Shown here in pieces: positions 1 to 7,168 of a stretch of DNA of 64,000 bases (positions are counted from its first letter, which is position 1; each line of letters opens with the position of its first letter). Made by a program: the position numbers and the translations under genes. The notes beneath the pieces were generated by a model that was given only the letters and a program-made list of their open reading frames with translations, had not been told where the DNA came from and did not search any database. Source of the DNA: Pseudomonadota bacterium (lineage in GTDB: Bacteria; Myxococcota_A; Polyangia; Polyangiales; Polyangiaceae); contig JAEXCN010000353.1 of the NCBI GenBank assembly GCA_023402175.1, positions 14,244 to 78,243 of the forward strand. The letters run 5' to 3'.

Positions 1-1
1 C

Positions 2-427
2 ATGCTCGCGCAGCACTTCCTCGAGCGCTTCAGCGCGCAGGCCGGCAAAGCGATCGTGGGATTCACCACAGCCGTCGCCAAGCACCTCGTCGACTACGAC
101 TGGCCGGGCAACGTCCGCGAGCTTCACAACGTCGTCGAGCGCGCCGTCGCGCTGGGGGTGCACGACCACATCACGGTCGAGGATCTGCCCGAGAGGATCA
201 CGCGAGTGCGCCGGCCGCGTGCGCCGATCTCACTCGAGCCTGGAGAGCTCGTCTCGCTCGACGAGATGGAGCGGAGATACATTGCCTACGTCATCGAGGC
301 CTCGGGTGGCAGTCGCACCATCGCTGCGCGGATCCTCGGGCTCGATCGCTCGACGCTCTGGAGGAGGCTCGAGCGGCTCCGAATGAACGACGGCTCGGGC
401 GGGAGCAGCAGGCCGGACAAGTGCTGA
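2..427 (+). CDS. Sigma-54-dependent transcriptional regulator, C-terminal part (cut by window edge)
   Basis: This is the 3' end of an NtrC-family activator; the AAA+ core with its GAFTGA loop and any receiver domain lie before the window. What remains has the end of the AAA+ domain, with the hallmark Y-D-W-P-G-N-V-R-E-L motif at about residues 32-41, and a C-terminal Fis-type helix-turn-helix (about residues 85-128, with G-S-R-T-I-A-A-R-I-L-G-L-D-R-S-T-L-W). The ATG at 2 is only the first in-frame ATG, not the true start. Proteins of this family bind upstream sites and use ATP to open sigma-54 promoters. It converges on the response regulator that ends at 432, only 4 bases away. Family call is firm; targets are unknown. 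Confidence 0.9.
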   Translation: MLAQHFLERFSAQAGKAIVGFTTAVAKHLVDYDWPGNVRELHNVVERAVALGVHDHITVEDLPERITRVRRPRAPISLEPGELVSLDEMERRYIAYVIEASGGSRTIAARILGLDRSTLWRRLERLRMNDGSGGSSRPDKC

Positions 428-431
428 GCTG

Positions 432-884
432 TCACGAAGGGATCTGGCCATCTCGCGCCCGCGTGCCGAACGCCTTGACGTGCGCCGCCGCGATCGCCTT
501 CAGGACTGCGCTGCGAAGCACCTCGAGTCGGAACGGCTTCGACAGCACCAGCGCACGGACATCCGCCGCGGCGACATGGAGCGTCGGCTCCGGAAACGCC
601 GTCATCAGGATGAGCGGCGTGCACGGGCAGGTCGCTCGGAGCAGCTGGGCGACCGCGACCCCGTCGAGCCGGCCAGGCATGTGGACGTCCGAGAGAACGA
701 GGTCGATCCGATGCGCGCGCTCCTCGAGGACATCCTCGGCTTCCTCCGCCGACGATGCGGCGAGCACGACGTAGCCGTCGCGGCGAAGCGTATCGACGAC
801 GAGGTCTCGCAGGTCCTCGTCGTCTTCGACCACGAGAACCGTCGCGACCGGGCGAGCGAGGCGACTGGGACGGCTTTGAAGCAT
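432..884 (-). CDS. Single-domain response regulator (CheY-like receiver)
   Basis: The 150-residue product is essentially one receiver domain. It has the acidic pair in V-V-E-D-D-E (about 18-23), the phospho-acceptor Asp at residue 66 (L-V-L-S-D-V-H-M-P), the Thr of L-M-T-A-F-P and the conserved Lys in L-S-K-P-F. No output domain follows. The open frame extends upstream to 1181, but that part is Arg-rich and looks like out-of-frame coding; the ATG at 882-884 sits just before the receiver and was chosen. It probably takes phosphate from a histidine kinase and passes a signal by protein contact. It is divergent from the regulator at 1083, with a 198-base spacer rich in TGCAAC/GTTGC sites. Confidence 0.8.
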   Translation of the reverse strand: MLQSRPSRLARPVATVLVVEDDEDLRDLVVDTLRRDGYVVLAASSAEEAEDVLEERAHRIDLVLSDVHMPGRLDGVAVAQLLRATCPCTPLILMTAFPEPTLHVAAADVRALVLSKPFRLEVLRSAVLKAIAAAHVKAFGTRARDGQIPS

Positions 885-926
885 GAGGCGTCGGGTACGC
901 AAGCGAGATGCCGCAGTCGCCGACCG

Positions 927-990
927 TGCAACGCGGGGCGTGGTGCTTGCCGGCATGTTGCGGGGCTGCAACCGCGTTGCACTTTGCAAC
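927..990. promoter_or_regulatory. Cluster of TGCAAC / GTTGC(A) half-sites between divergent response regulators
   Basis: Seen directly: TGCAAC at 927-932, 967-972 and 985-990, with the opposite orientation GTTGC at 957-961 and 976-980. Two pairs form inverted repeats: GTTGC-N6-GCAAC (957-972) and GTTGCA-CTT-TGCAAC (976-990). The cluster lies in the 885-1082 spacer between two divergently transcribed regulator genes, so an operator is plausible. The binding protein is unknown. Confidence 0.4.
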
Positions 991-1082
991 CTGGGCCGGC
1001 AGTCGGACGTCGCGGATCTCGCGATCGGCGCGCCGGAGAGGCACGGCACGCCGTGTGCCTGGCGAGCCGCTGCGAGGTCTTG

Positions 1083-1544
1083 ATGCAGAACGAAGAGCAA
1101 CGTGCCGGCGACGGCGACGGCGAGGACCAGTGGCTCCGCGAGAAAGCTCGGAGAAGCTCGATCCTGCTTGCAGAGGACCACGAGCCGCTACGCGATCTCC
1201 TCGCGACGATCCTTCGCCTCGAAGGTTACGAGGTGACGCCGGTCTCGTCCGCCGACCAGATGCAGCGCGAGCTCGACCGGAGCAATGACTCGATCGCTTT
1301 CGATGTCATCGTGACGGACATGCGCATGCCGGGAGGCTCCGGGCTCGACGTCGTGTCGACCCTTCGCGCGTCCGGCTCGCGGATCCCGGTCATCCTGATG
1401 ACGGCGTTCCCGGATGACGCCGTGCGCGAGCGGGCGGCATCCCTCGGCACCATCGTCGTCGGCAAGCCCTTCGCGCTGGACACCATCTGCCTCGCATTGG
1501 AATGGATGCTCGAAGGGCGCAGGCAGGAGTCGACGTGGACGTGA
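1083..1544 (+). CDS. Single-domain response regulator (CheY-like receiver)
   Basis: This 153-residue protein has about 23 charged leading residues and then one receiver domain: L-L-A-E-D-H-E (about 28-34), phospho-acceptor Asp79 in V-I-V-T-D-M-R-M-P, L-M-T-A-F-P and the Lys of V-V-G-K-P-F. No output domain follows. The open frame continues upstream to 480 without receiver-like sequence, so the ATG at 1083 is the likely start. Its TGA overlaps the GTG start of the histidine kinase at 1541 (GTGA, 4 bases), which implies translational coupling and a cognate pair. It resembles the regulator at 432-884 in its T-A-F-P and K-P-F motifs, so the two may share the kinase. Confidence 0.82.
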   Translation: MQNEEQRAGDGDGEDQWLREKARRSSILLAEDHEPLRDLLATILRLEGYEVTPVSSADQMQRELDRSNDSIAFDVIVTDMRMPGGSGLDVVSTLRASGSRIPVILMTAFPDDAVRERAASLGTIVVGKPFALDTICLALEWMLEGRRQESTWT

Positions 1545-2629
1545 TCGTCGCTCGCCGAGGCGGGAGGGACAGCGGCATCGGTTCAGTGGCGAGGAGGCTC
1601 CTCACCCTGCACATCGAGCGACGCTTCGCGATGCCGTTCGCGATCGGCATCGCGCTCGTCGCGGGCGTCGTCGACTTCATCACCACGGCAGAGGCGGTCT
1701 TCACGCTCGTCTACGTCCTCCCGATCGCGATCGCCGTCTGGTTCGACGGACGGCGAGCGGGGTACCTGCTCATCGTCCTCTGCTCGACGATCTCGGTCGG
1801 CGTCGACCTCTTCGCCGGCCCGCACCGAGCGCCGCTCGCCTTCGTGATCTGGAACTCCGTCGCAGAGCTCGGCCTCTACATCTTGTTTGCCCTCCTCATC
1901 GAGGGCATGAAGGGCAGGCTCGCGACCGAAGCGGAGCTCCGGAAAGAGGCGCTGACGCAGCTCCGCCACGCCGACCGCCTCACCACCATCGGCCGGCTCG
2001 CGGCGGGCCTCGCGCACGAGCTCGGTACACCACTCAACGTCGTCTCGGGCAAGGCAAGCCTCGTCTCCTCGGGGCGAGTCGCGGGGGAGGACGCGAAGAA
2101 GGCGGCGCGCGTCATCGAACAGCAGGCCGATCGCATGACGACAATCATCCGTCATCTACTCGATTTCGCGCGCCGCGGCGGGACGGGACGGGAGGCGACC
2201 GACCTCCGTGCACTCTGCGAGCAAACGGCGGAGCTCCTACGGCCACTCGCACGGCGGTCGAATGTGACGTTGAGCTGCGAGGGGCCGGCGGTGACCGCTT
2301 CCGTGAACCGCTCGGAGATGCAGCAGGTGCTCAGCAACCTCGTGACGAACGCGATCCACGCGATGCCGGAGGGCGGGGACGTGTCGCTCATCGCCGCCGT
2401 CGACGACGGCGCGTACGCGATCATTCGTGTCGAGGACGAGGGCGACGGCATCGCGCCCGACGTGCTCCCTCGGATCTTCGACCCCTTCTTCACGACGAAA
2501 GAGGTCGGCGCCGGCACCGGCCTCGGCCTCTCGGTGGTCCACGGCATCGTGGACGACCACGGCGGGACGATCCACGTCGAGACGGCGGTCGGGCGCGGGA
2601 CGACCTTCATCCTTCGTCTCCCGCGCTGA
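1541..2629 (+). CDS. Membrane sensor histidine kinase (NtrB/HisKA type)
   Basis: An inner-membrane kinase of about 362 residues. The N-terminal third has four to five hydrophobic segments (for example P-F-A-I-G-I-A-L-V-A-G-V-V and F-T-L-V-Y-V-L-P-I-A-I-A-V) and no large periplasmic loop. A HisKA domain follows, with phospho-acceptor His159 in G-L-A-H-E-L-G-T-P-L. Then comes a HATPase_c domain with N box (N-L-V-T-N-A-I), G1 (V-E-D-E-G-D-G-I), F box (D-P-F-F-T-T-K) and G2 (G-T-G-L-G-L-S-V-V). An ATG at 1502 is in frame, but the GTG at 1541 gives a GTGA overlap with the upstream receiver gene and has AGGAG at 1525-1529, so I prefer it. The likely partner is the regulator at 1083. Confidence 0.87.
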   Translation: MIVARRGGRDSGIGSVARRLLTLHIERRFAMPFAIGIALVAGVVDFITTAEAVFTLVYVLPIAIAVWFDGRRAGYLLIVLCSTISVGVDLFAGPHRAPLAFVIWNSVAELGLYILFALLIEGMKGRLATEAELRKEALTQLRHADRLTTIGRLAAGLAHELGTPLNVVSGKASLVSSGRVAGEDAKKAARVIEQQADRMTTIIRHLLDFARRGGTGREATDLRALCEQTAELLRPLARRSNVTLSCEGPAVTASVNRSEMQQVLSNLVTNAIHAMPEGGDVSLIAAVDDGAYAIIRVEDEGDGIAPDVLPRIFDPFFTTKEVGAGTGLGLSVVHGIVDDHGGTIHVETAVGRGTTFILRLPR

Positions 2630-2661
2630 ACCGGCCGGGGCCCTCAGGTTCGCGCGCGGCG

Positions 2662-4458
2662 CTACTTAATGGTTACCGGCGGTGCGTCGTTCACGGGGCG
2701 GAGGCCCGTGCCAGCCACGTATCCGTAGCTCGCGTCGATGCCCATGCCCCAGACCGTGATCGCGAACGGCCCGTCACTCCGAGCCTCCTGCCGGCCGTAG
2801 CTGCACTCGCCCTTCGCGAACTTCTGCGGAAGGAACGCGTCGGTCAGCTTCACGAAGGCATACTCGTACTCGCCCGACGTGCCGAGTGGGCGCCAGCCTT
2901 CAATCGGACCTGCACATTCGAGATCCACGGGCAGGAAGCCTGTGGGCGTCTTCCGGCGGACGACGGTGAGACGCGTGTCGGGGAACGTGAAATCGGTGAA
3001 GAAGATGTAGTGGTCGAGGAACTGATCGGCCGCGGGGACGTTCACGTAGTCCGGATCTCCCGTCGTCTTCGAGCCGGTGCCGCCGCCGTAGGAAGAGCCG
3101 GTCATGTAGACGTTGACGTGGAACGGATGCTTCGAGTCCTGGCTTCGCACGACGAAGAATTCGTCGGTGATGAAGTTGGCGCTCTCGCCTGCATTGAGCT
3201 TCTCGGGAGCGTCCCGCGGGCGCGACGGTTCGTACGTGAACGTCGTGTCGTCGGCCGCGGCGACGATCGTGTACGGGACACGCTCGCGCGCGTCTGCGAG
3301 GCTGTTGATGCGGGAAGGGAAGGGCACGACGGCGTATTCCGTTCCCCACTGCGCCGTGCCGGGGATCTGCTGCTGGAGCACATCACAGTACTGCACGTTC
3401 GACGGAATGAACGTGCACTGGGACCCGCCGAACATGGCGACCGGCTTGTTCGTCTCGATCGGGCTCCCGGTCATCGCAGGCTGCACGAACTGCAGCACCT
3501 GCCCCTTCGAGAGCTTCCACGTCTGCGTGATCCCCGCGGCCGCCCCCGCGATGTCGGCCCCTGCGGGGACCTCGACCGTCGGACGAATGCTGACCTCGGT
3601 GTCGTCTTCGTTCGCGACGACCTGGAGGATACGTCGCTTGAGCGGCTGCCCGAAGTGGAACGGGCTCACGGCGATGTAGTTCTTCTCCCAGGACGAGGTC
3701 GGCAGGAGCAGCGTCGCCGTCGGGACGTGCGTGTCGGCGCCGCCGTACGGATAGATCGAGTACGCCGAGACCGGAGTGTCGGTCTTGATCTGGAACGCCT
3801 TGCTCCTCGCCGTGCCGTGGATCGCCGGATCGACGAGCATCGCGGGCGTGACCTCCGGAGGGCAGTACGTGCGGGTCTTGCCCATGTCCCCCTCGTCGTG
3901 CGCGAAGAAGACGATGGCGACCTCTCCGGGCGGAAGCGGTCCCTCGAGCAGCTTGTACTCCGGCTCCTCGTTCTTCTGGGTCACCGTGTAGATCGATTTC
4001 GAGATGTCGAGCGGAGCGCTGCCGAAGCCCGCGGAGATGGAGGCCGGTCGATCCCACGTGTTCGCGACCATCGCGGCGAAGCAGGACCCGGGCATCTCGA
4101 CCGCGTCGACCGGCGGGAGCGTCCAGAACTCGCAGCCCGTCGAGCCCTTGTTCTGCGCAGCCGCGGTGCACGCATCGACACAATGCTCGCCGCCGCAGCC
4201 CTGGTCGGCGTTGCACGTCTCGACGACGGTCTCCTCTTCGCCCTCGCAACCTTTCAGCACCTGCTTGAGGTCGCGCGAGCAACGGAGCCCGCACTTCTTC
4301 GGAGGATCGGAGGGAGGCGCGGCGTCGCTGTCGAGCGTCGCCGGCGGATCGGCACGAAAGGTGTCCTGTCTGCTCGAGCACGCGACGGCAAGGACGACCG
4401 CGCCCGTCACGCCGAGGGCCGTGAAGCTGAAACGAAGGAGGCGATCAGCGACGTTCAT
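2662..4458 (-). CDS. Cassette A gene 8: lipoprotein with IgGFc-binding N-terminal-family domain
   Basis: This 598-residue exported protein has a lipobox (A-V-A-C-S-S), an acidic/Pro linker and a Cys-rich stretch of about 60 residues (C-S-R-D-L-K-Q-V-L, G-C-G-G). A long beta-rich region follows that matches what is annotated as the IgGFc-binding protein N-terminal family (P-T-A-T-L-L-L-P-T-S, K-N-Y-I-A-V-S-P, Y-V-A-G-T-G-L-R-P). The family name comes from animal mucin-like proteins; antibody binding should not be assumed. It is the last gene of cassette A. Its ATG follows the RCC1 gene by 12 bases, and its ribosome site (GAGAGG) abuts that gene's TGA, as in cassette B. Paralogues are at 20117 and 23177. 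It probably sits on the cell surface. Confidence 0.85.
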   Translation of the reverse strand: MNVADRLLRFSFTALGVTGAVVLAVACSSRQDTFRADPPATLDSDAAPPSDPPKKCGLRCSRDLKQVLKGCEGEEETVVETCNADQGCGGEHCVDACTAAAQNKGSTGCEFWTLPPVDAVEMPGSCFAAMVANTWDRPASISAGFGSAPLDISKSIYTVTQKNEEPEYKLLEGPLPPGEVAIVFFAHDEGDMGKTRTYCPPEVTPAMLVDPAIHGTARSKAFQIKTDTPVSAYSIYPYGGADTHVPTATLLLPTSSWEKNYIAVSPFHFGQPLKRRILQVVANEDDTEVSIRPTVEVPAGADIAGAAAGITQTWKLSKGQVLQFVQPAMTGSPIETNKPVAMFGGSQCTFIPSNVQYCDVLQQQIPGTAQWGTEYAVVPFPSRINSLADARERVPYTIVAAADDTTFTYEPSRPRDAPEKLNAGESANFITDEFFVVRSQDSKHPFHVNVYMTGSSYGGGTGSKTTGDPDYVNVPAADQFLDHYIFFTDFTFPDTRLTVVRRKTPTGFLPVDLECAGPIEGWRPLGTSGEYEYAFVKLTDAFLPQKFAKGECSYGRQEARSDGPFAITVWGMGIDASYGYVAGTGLRPVNDAPPVTIK

Positions 4459-4470
4459 GGAATCAACCTC

Positions 4471-5895
4471 TCAAAAGACGATCGAGACGGGCGTGGGATG
4501 CGGGAGAGCGTCGGTCACGCCTTGCCCGAGCTCGCCGCGGTCGTTGCCGCCCCAGCACACGACGCTGCCTCCCTGGAGCAGCGCGCAGACGGTCGTCTTG
4601 CTGACTGCGACGGCGACGGCATGTCCGGTGAGCTGATCGGCCGGCTTGAACCACCACGACGAGGTGTCCGTCGTCAGCCGTCCAAGCGAGCCACGCGCGT
4701 TGTCGCCGCTGCACTGCACGGTTCCGTCGGTGAGACGCACGCACGTGAGCTCCCCATTGGCGGCGACCTGCTGTGGCCAGGCCGCGACGCTGCCGACATG
4801 AGACCGAACCGGCACGAGCGATCGATCCGCAAGACCGGTTCCGAGAGCGCCGACGGGGCTGTTGCCCCAGCAGAAGACCTCGCCGCTCACGATCGCACAA
4901 GCATGCGCGCTCGTTCCGGCGGAGACTGCGAAGCTCGTGACGGGAGACAGACCGATCGCGAGGGGCAACGCGTCGTTGGCGATCGACGACGTGCGTACGG
5001 ACACGATCGCCTTGGTCCCCGCGACGGCACCCCAGCTCACGAGGTCGCCGGCCTTCGTGATCGCGAAGCCGTTGTAGATGCTCGAGCCCGTGCGCGTGAC
5101 CTCGAGGCCGTCGAGCGACGCCTTCCCCGGGCCGAGGACGGCCTTCGGCTCACTCCTTCCGAGCTGCAGATCGGAGTTGTCGCCCCAGCACCAGACCTCG
5201 CCGTTCGCGAGCACGGCGCATGCGCTCCGCACACCGAGGTCGACGCGTCGAGCCGCGCCCGGAAGCGCGACCGGGGTCGCCGTCGCGTGTGCCTTCGTGT
5301 CCGACACAGCGGGCGCGACCTGGAGCCCGAGCTGGCCCTTGTCGTTGCCTCCCCAGCAGGACACGCCTCCGTCGCCGATCACGGCGCACGTCGTCGTGCC
5401 CGCGGCGCTGAGCTGTGTTGCGTCCTCGAGCCCGTCGACCTTGCTGACGACGAAGCCCGTGCCGGGGACGGTGCCCCCGTCCGCTCCGGCGTCGACGACC
5501 CACGAACCGGGCGGCGCCGCACCAGCGTCCGCCGTCCCGAGCGAGCCCTTCGCGTTGTCGCCCCAGCACCGCGCCGTGCCGTCGCTCATGCGCGCGCAGA
5601 AATGGTTCTCGCCCGCGACGAGCTCCACGGCGCATCCGGCGTCGACCGCGCACGTCACGGGCTCGTCGGTCGGATCGAATGGAGGCTTGGCGTCCTCCGC
5701 ACCCGCGTCCTTCGACGGCGCGGGCTCTTCCGAAGGAGACGCCTCGGGGAGGTTCGCCTTGCCGGAGCCGGCGTCGACCTCGGGCTCCTCGAACGAAGCA
5801 CGGGGCTCGTCCGAGCTGCTGCACGCGACGAACGCTGCTACCGCGAACGGCGCGGCGGTGAGCGAGAACAGGATCGATCGATTGCGAGCCTTCAT
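4471..5895 (-). CDS. Cassette A gene 7: RCC1-type seven-bladed propeller lipoprotein
   Basis: This 474-residue product has a signal peptide with lipobox (F-V-A-C-S-S-S), an acidic linker, then RCC1-type blades. I count seven, each of the form x-C-A-x(n)-G-x-V-x-C-W-G-x-N-x-x-G-x-L-G. Most blades carry two Cys, suggesting disulfide-stapled blades; blade 4 (D-L-V-S-W-G) lacks them, as in the paralogues. The first blade follows a conserved lead P-F-D-P-T-D-E-P with two Cys. Bacterial RCC1 proteins are protein-binding propellers; exchange-factor activity is not implied. It lies 10 bases after gene 6 and 12 bases before gene 8, with GAGG ahead of the ATG. Paralogues are at 18723 and 25012. Confidence 0.87.
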   Translation of the reverse strand: MKARNRSILFSLTAAPFAVAAFVACSSSDEPRASFEEPEVDAGSGKANLPEASPSEEPAPSKDAGAEDAKPPFDPTDEPVTCAVDAGCAVELVAGENHFCARMSDGTARCWGDNAKGSLGTADAGAAPPGSWVVDAGADGGTVPGTGFVVSKVDGLEDATQLSAAGTTTCAVIGDGGVSCWGGNDKGQLGLQVAPAVSDTKAHATATPVALPGAARRVDLGVRSACAVLANGEVWCWGDNSDLQLGRSEPKAVLGPGKASLDGLEVTRTGSSIYNGFAITKAGDLVSWGAVAGTKAIVSVRTSSIANDALPLAIGLSPVTSFAVSAGTSAHACAIVSGEVFCWGNSPVGALGTGLADRSLVPVRSHVGSVAAWPQQVAANGELTCVRLTDGTVQCSGDNARGSLGRLTTDTSSWWFKPADQLTGHAVAVAVSKTTVCALLQGGSVVCWGGNDRGELGQGVTDALPHPTPVSIVF

Positions 5896-5905
5896 CGTGC
5901 GTGCC

Positions 5906-7168
5906 TCAGGGCTTCGTGCCTGTCGTCTTGTGGAGCGCAGCGTTGTCGCCGACGACCCAGAAGTCGTCGTTGCTCGTTCCCCACATCCCGTAGAACGCCG
6001 TCGTCACCGGCGTGTTCGTCACGCGGATGGCCGCCTGCTTCCACTTCGTTCCGGTCCAGTGCGTCACGCGTCCGGGCTGGCCAACGGACCAGACGTCGTT
6101 CGGAGCCGTGCCCCAGAACGCGTTCACCTGGGGTTCCCACGCGAGCAGCGGGACGAAGGACCAGGCGAAGCTCTGGCCGTTGTCGGTGCTCGTGCCGCGC
6201 CAGAGCGCATTGCGACTGTGCGTGCGTCCGACGGCCCAGAACTCGTCTCCAGGCAGGACCTTCACGCTGCCGATCGCCTCCGCCTTCGGGAAGTCGCCGT
6301 CGGGATCGGGAGGCAGGTCGAACTGCACCCAGGTATTCGTGCCCGGAGCGCGCCGGATGACGGGCGCAGACAGCACGCCCCATTGATCGGCCTCGATACT
6401 CCCCACCAGCCAGAGGCCGCTCGAAGGCGATCCCCAGATGTTCTGGTACGCCATGGGGCGCGCGGAGAGCTCTTCGTCGACGCTCCATCCCGCAGCTGCG
6501 CCGGCGTAGTGAACGGCTCGCCCGCTCGCGGGATACGGATAGTCGTTCCATCCCATGGGCTGCTTGCCGCCGACCGCCCAGATGTCGTCCGGGCCGCTCC
6601 CCCAGATGCACTTGATCGGGACGCTCGGATCGCCAGGGAGCGTCACCGGTGAGAACGTGACCTCCGCCGAGCTCGCCCCGGTGCCGTGGTAGACCGTGCC
6701 GTTCGTCGCAAGCAGCCAGAGATCGGTCGGGCCGCTGCCCCAGATGGTCGCGAGCGCGCTCAGCCCACTCGCGTGCTCGGACCACGCGCTCCCGTCCCAT
6801 CGGAGCACGCTCCCCCCGGCGCTGATGGACCAGACGATGCCCTGTCCGTCACCCCACACGCCCTTGAGGACGTGTTTGCCCGGGAGCACGGTGTGACAGA
6901 AGTTGTCGTCGGAGCAGATGCGCTGGGGACCGTCGGGCACGTCCGCGTCCTTCGGAGCGGACGCATCCCCGTCGGGCACGTCGGCGTCTTCGATGCTCGG
7001 GGACGCGGCCTCGGGCAGCGTCGTCACCGAGCCGCCATCGACGTCGTTCGAATCGTTCGACTCTGGGGTGAGCTCGGAGTCGGCACACGCGACGAGCGCG
7101 CCGAAGCCGGCTGCAGCGAGGACGAGGAGCAGCCCCGTCGCGAAGCTTCGGTTCGTGATGCGGTTCAC
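5906..7168 (-). CDS. Cassette A gene 6: WGSGxxDxW-repeat propeller lipoprotein
   Basis: A 420-residue lipoprotein (signal peptide ending L-V-A-C-A-D) with a long acidic linker, a small Cys pair (I-C-S-D-D-N-F-C-H-T) and about seven blades. Each blade contains W-G-S-G-x-x-D-x-W-x-V-G or a variant (V-W-G-D-G, I-W-G-S-G-P-D-D-I-W, F-W-G-T-A-P-N-D-V-W, M-W-G-T-S-N-D-D-F-W). Seven regular beta-rich repeats suggest a seven-bladed propeller. The start is GTG at 7166-7168, which overlaps the TGA of gene 5 (GTGA). I know of no enzyme activity for this repeat type, so the function is unknown. Paralogues are at 17479 and 26373; the B copy is clearly the closer one (F-C-H-T lead and repeat spacing). Confidence 0.83.
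   Translation of the reverse strand: MNRITNRSFATGLLLVLAAAGFGALVACADSELTPESNDSNDVDGGSVTTLPEAASPSIEDADVPDGDASAPKDADVPDGPQRICSDDNFCHTVLPGKHVLKGVWGDGQGIVWSISAGGSVLRWDGSAWSEHASGLSALATIWGSGPTDLWLLATNGTVYHGTGASSAEVTFSPVTLPGDPSVPIKCIWGSGPDDIWAVGGKQPMGWNDYPYPASGRAVHYAGAAAGWSVDEELSARPMAYQNIWGSPSSGLWLVGSIEADQWGVLSAPVIRRAPGTNTWVQFDLPPDPDGDFPKAEAIGSVKVLPGDEFWAVGRTHSRNALWRGTSTDNGQSFAWSFVPLLAWEPQVNAFWGTAPNDVWSVGQPGRVTHWTGTKWKQAAIRVTNTPVTTAFYGMWGTSNDDFWVVGDNAALHKTTGTKP

Noticed and set aside
1414..6360. A 1648-codon open frame on the plus strand
   Set aside because: It runs antiparallel to cassette A genes and across two real genes; its product is Arg/Ala-rich with no domains. It is an effect of high GC, where stop codons are rare in shadow frames.
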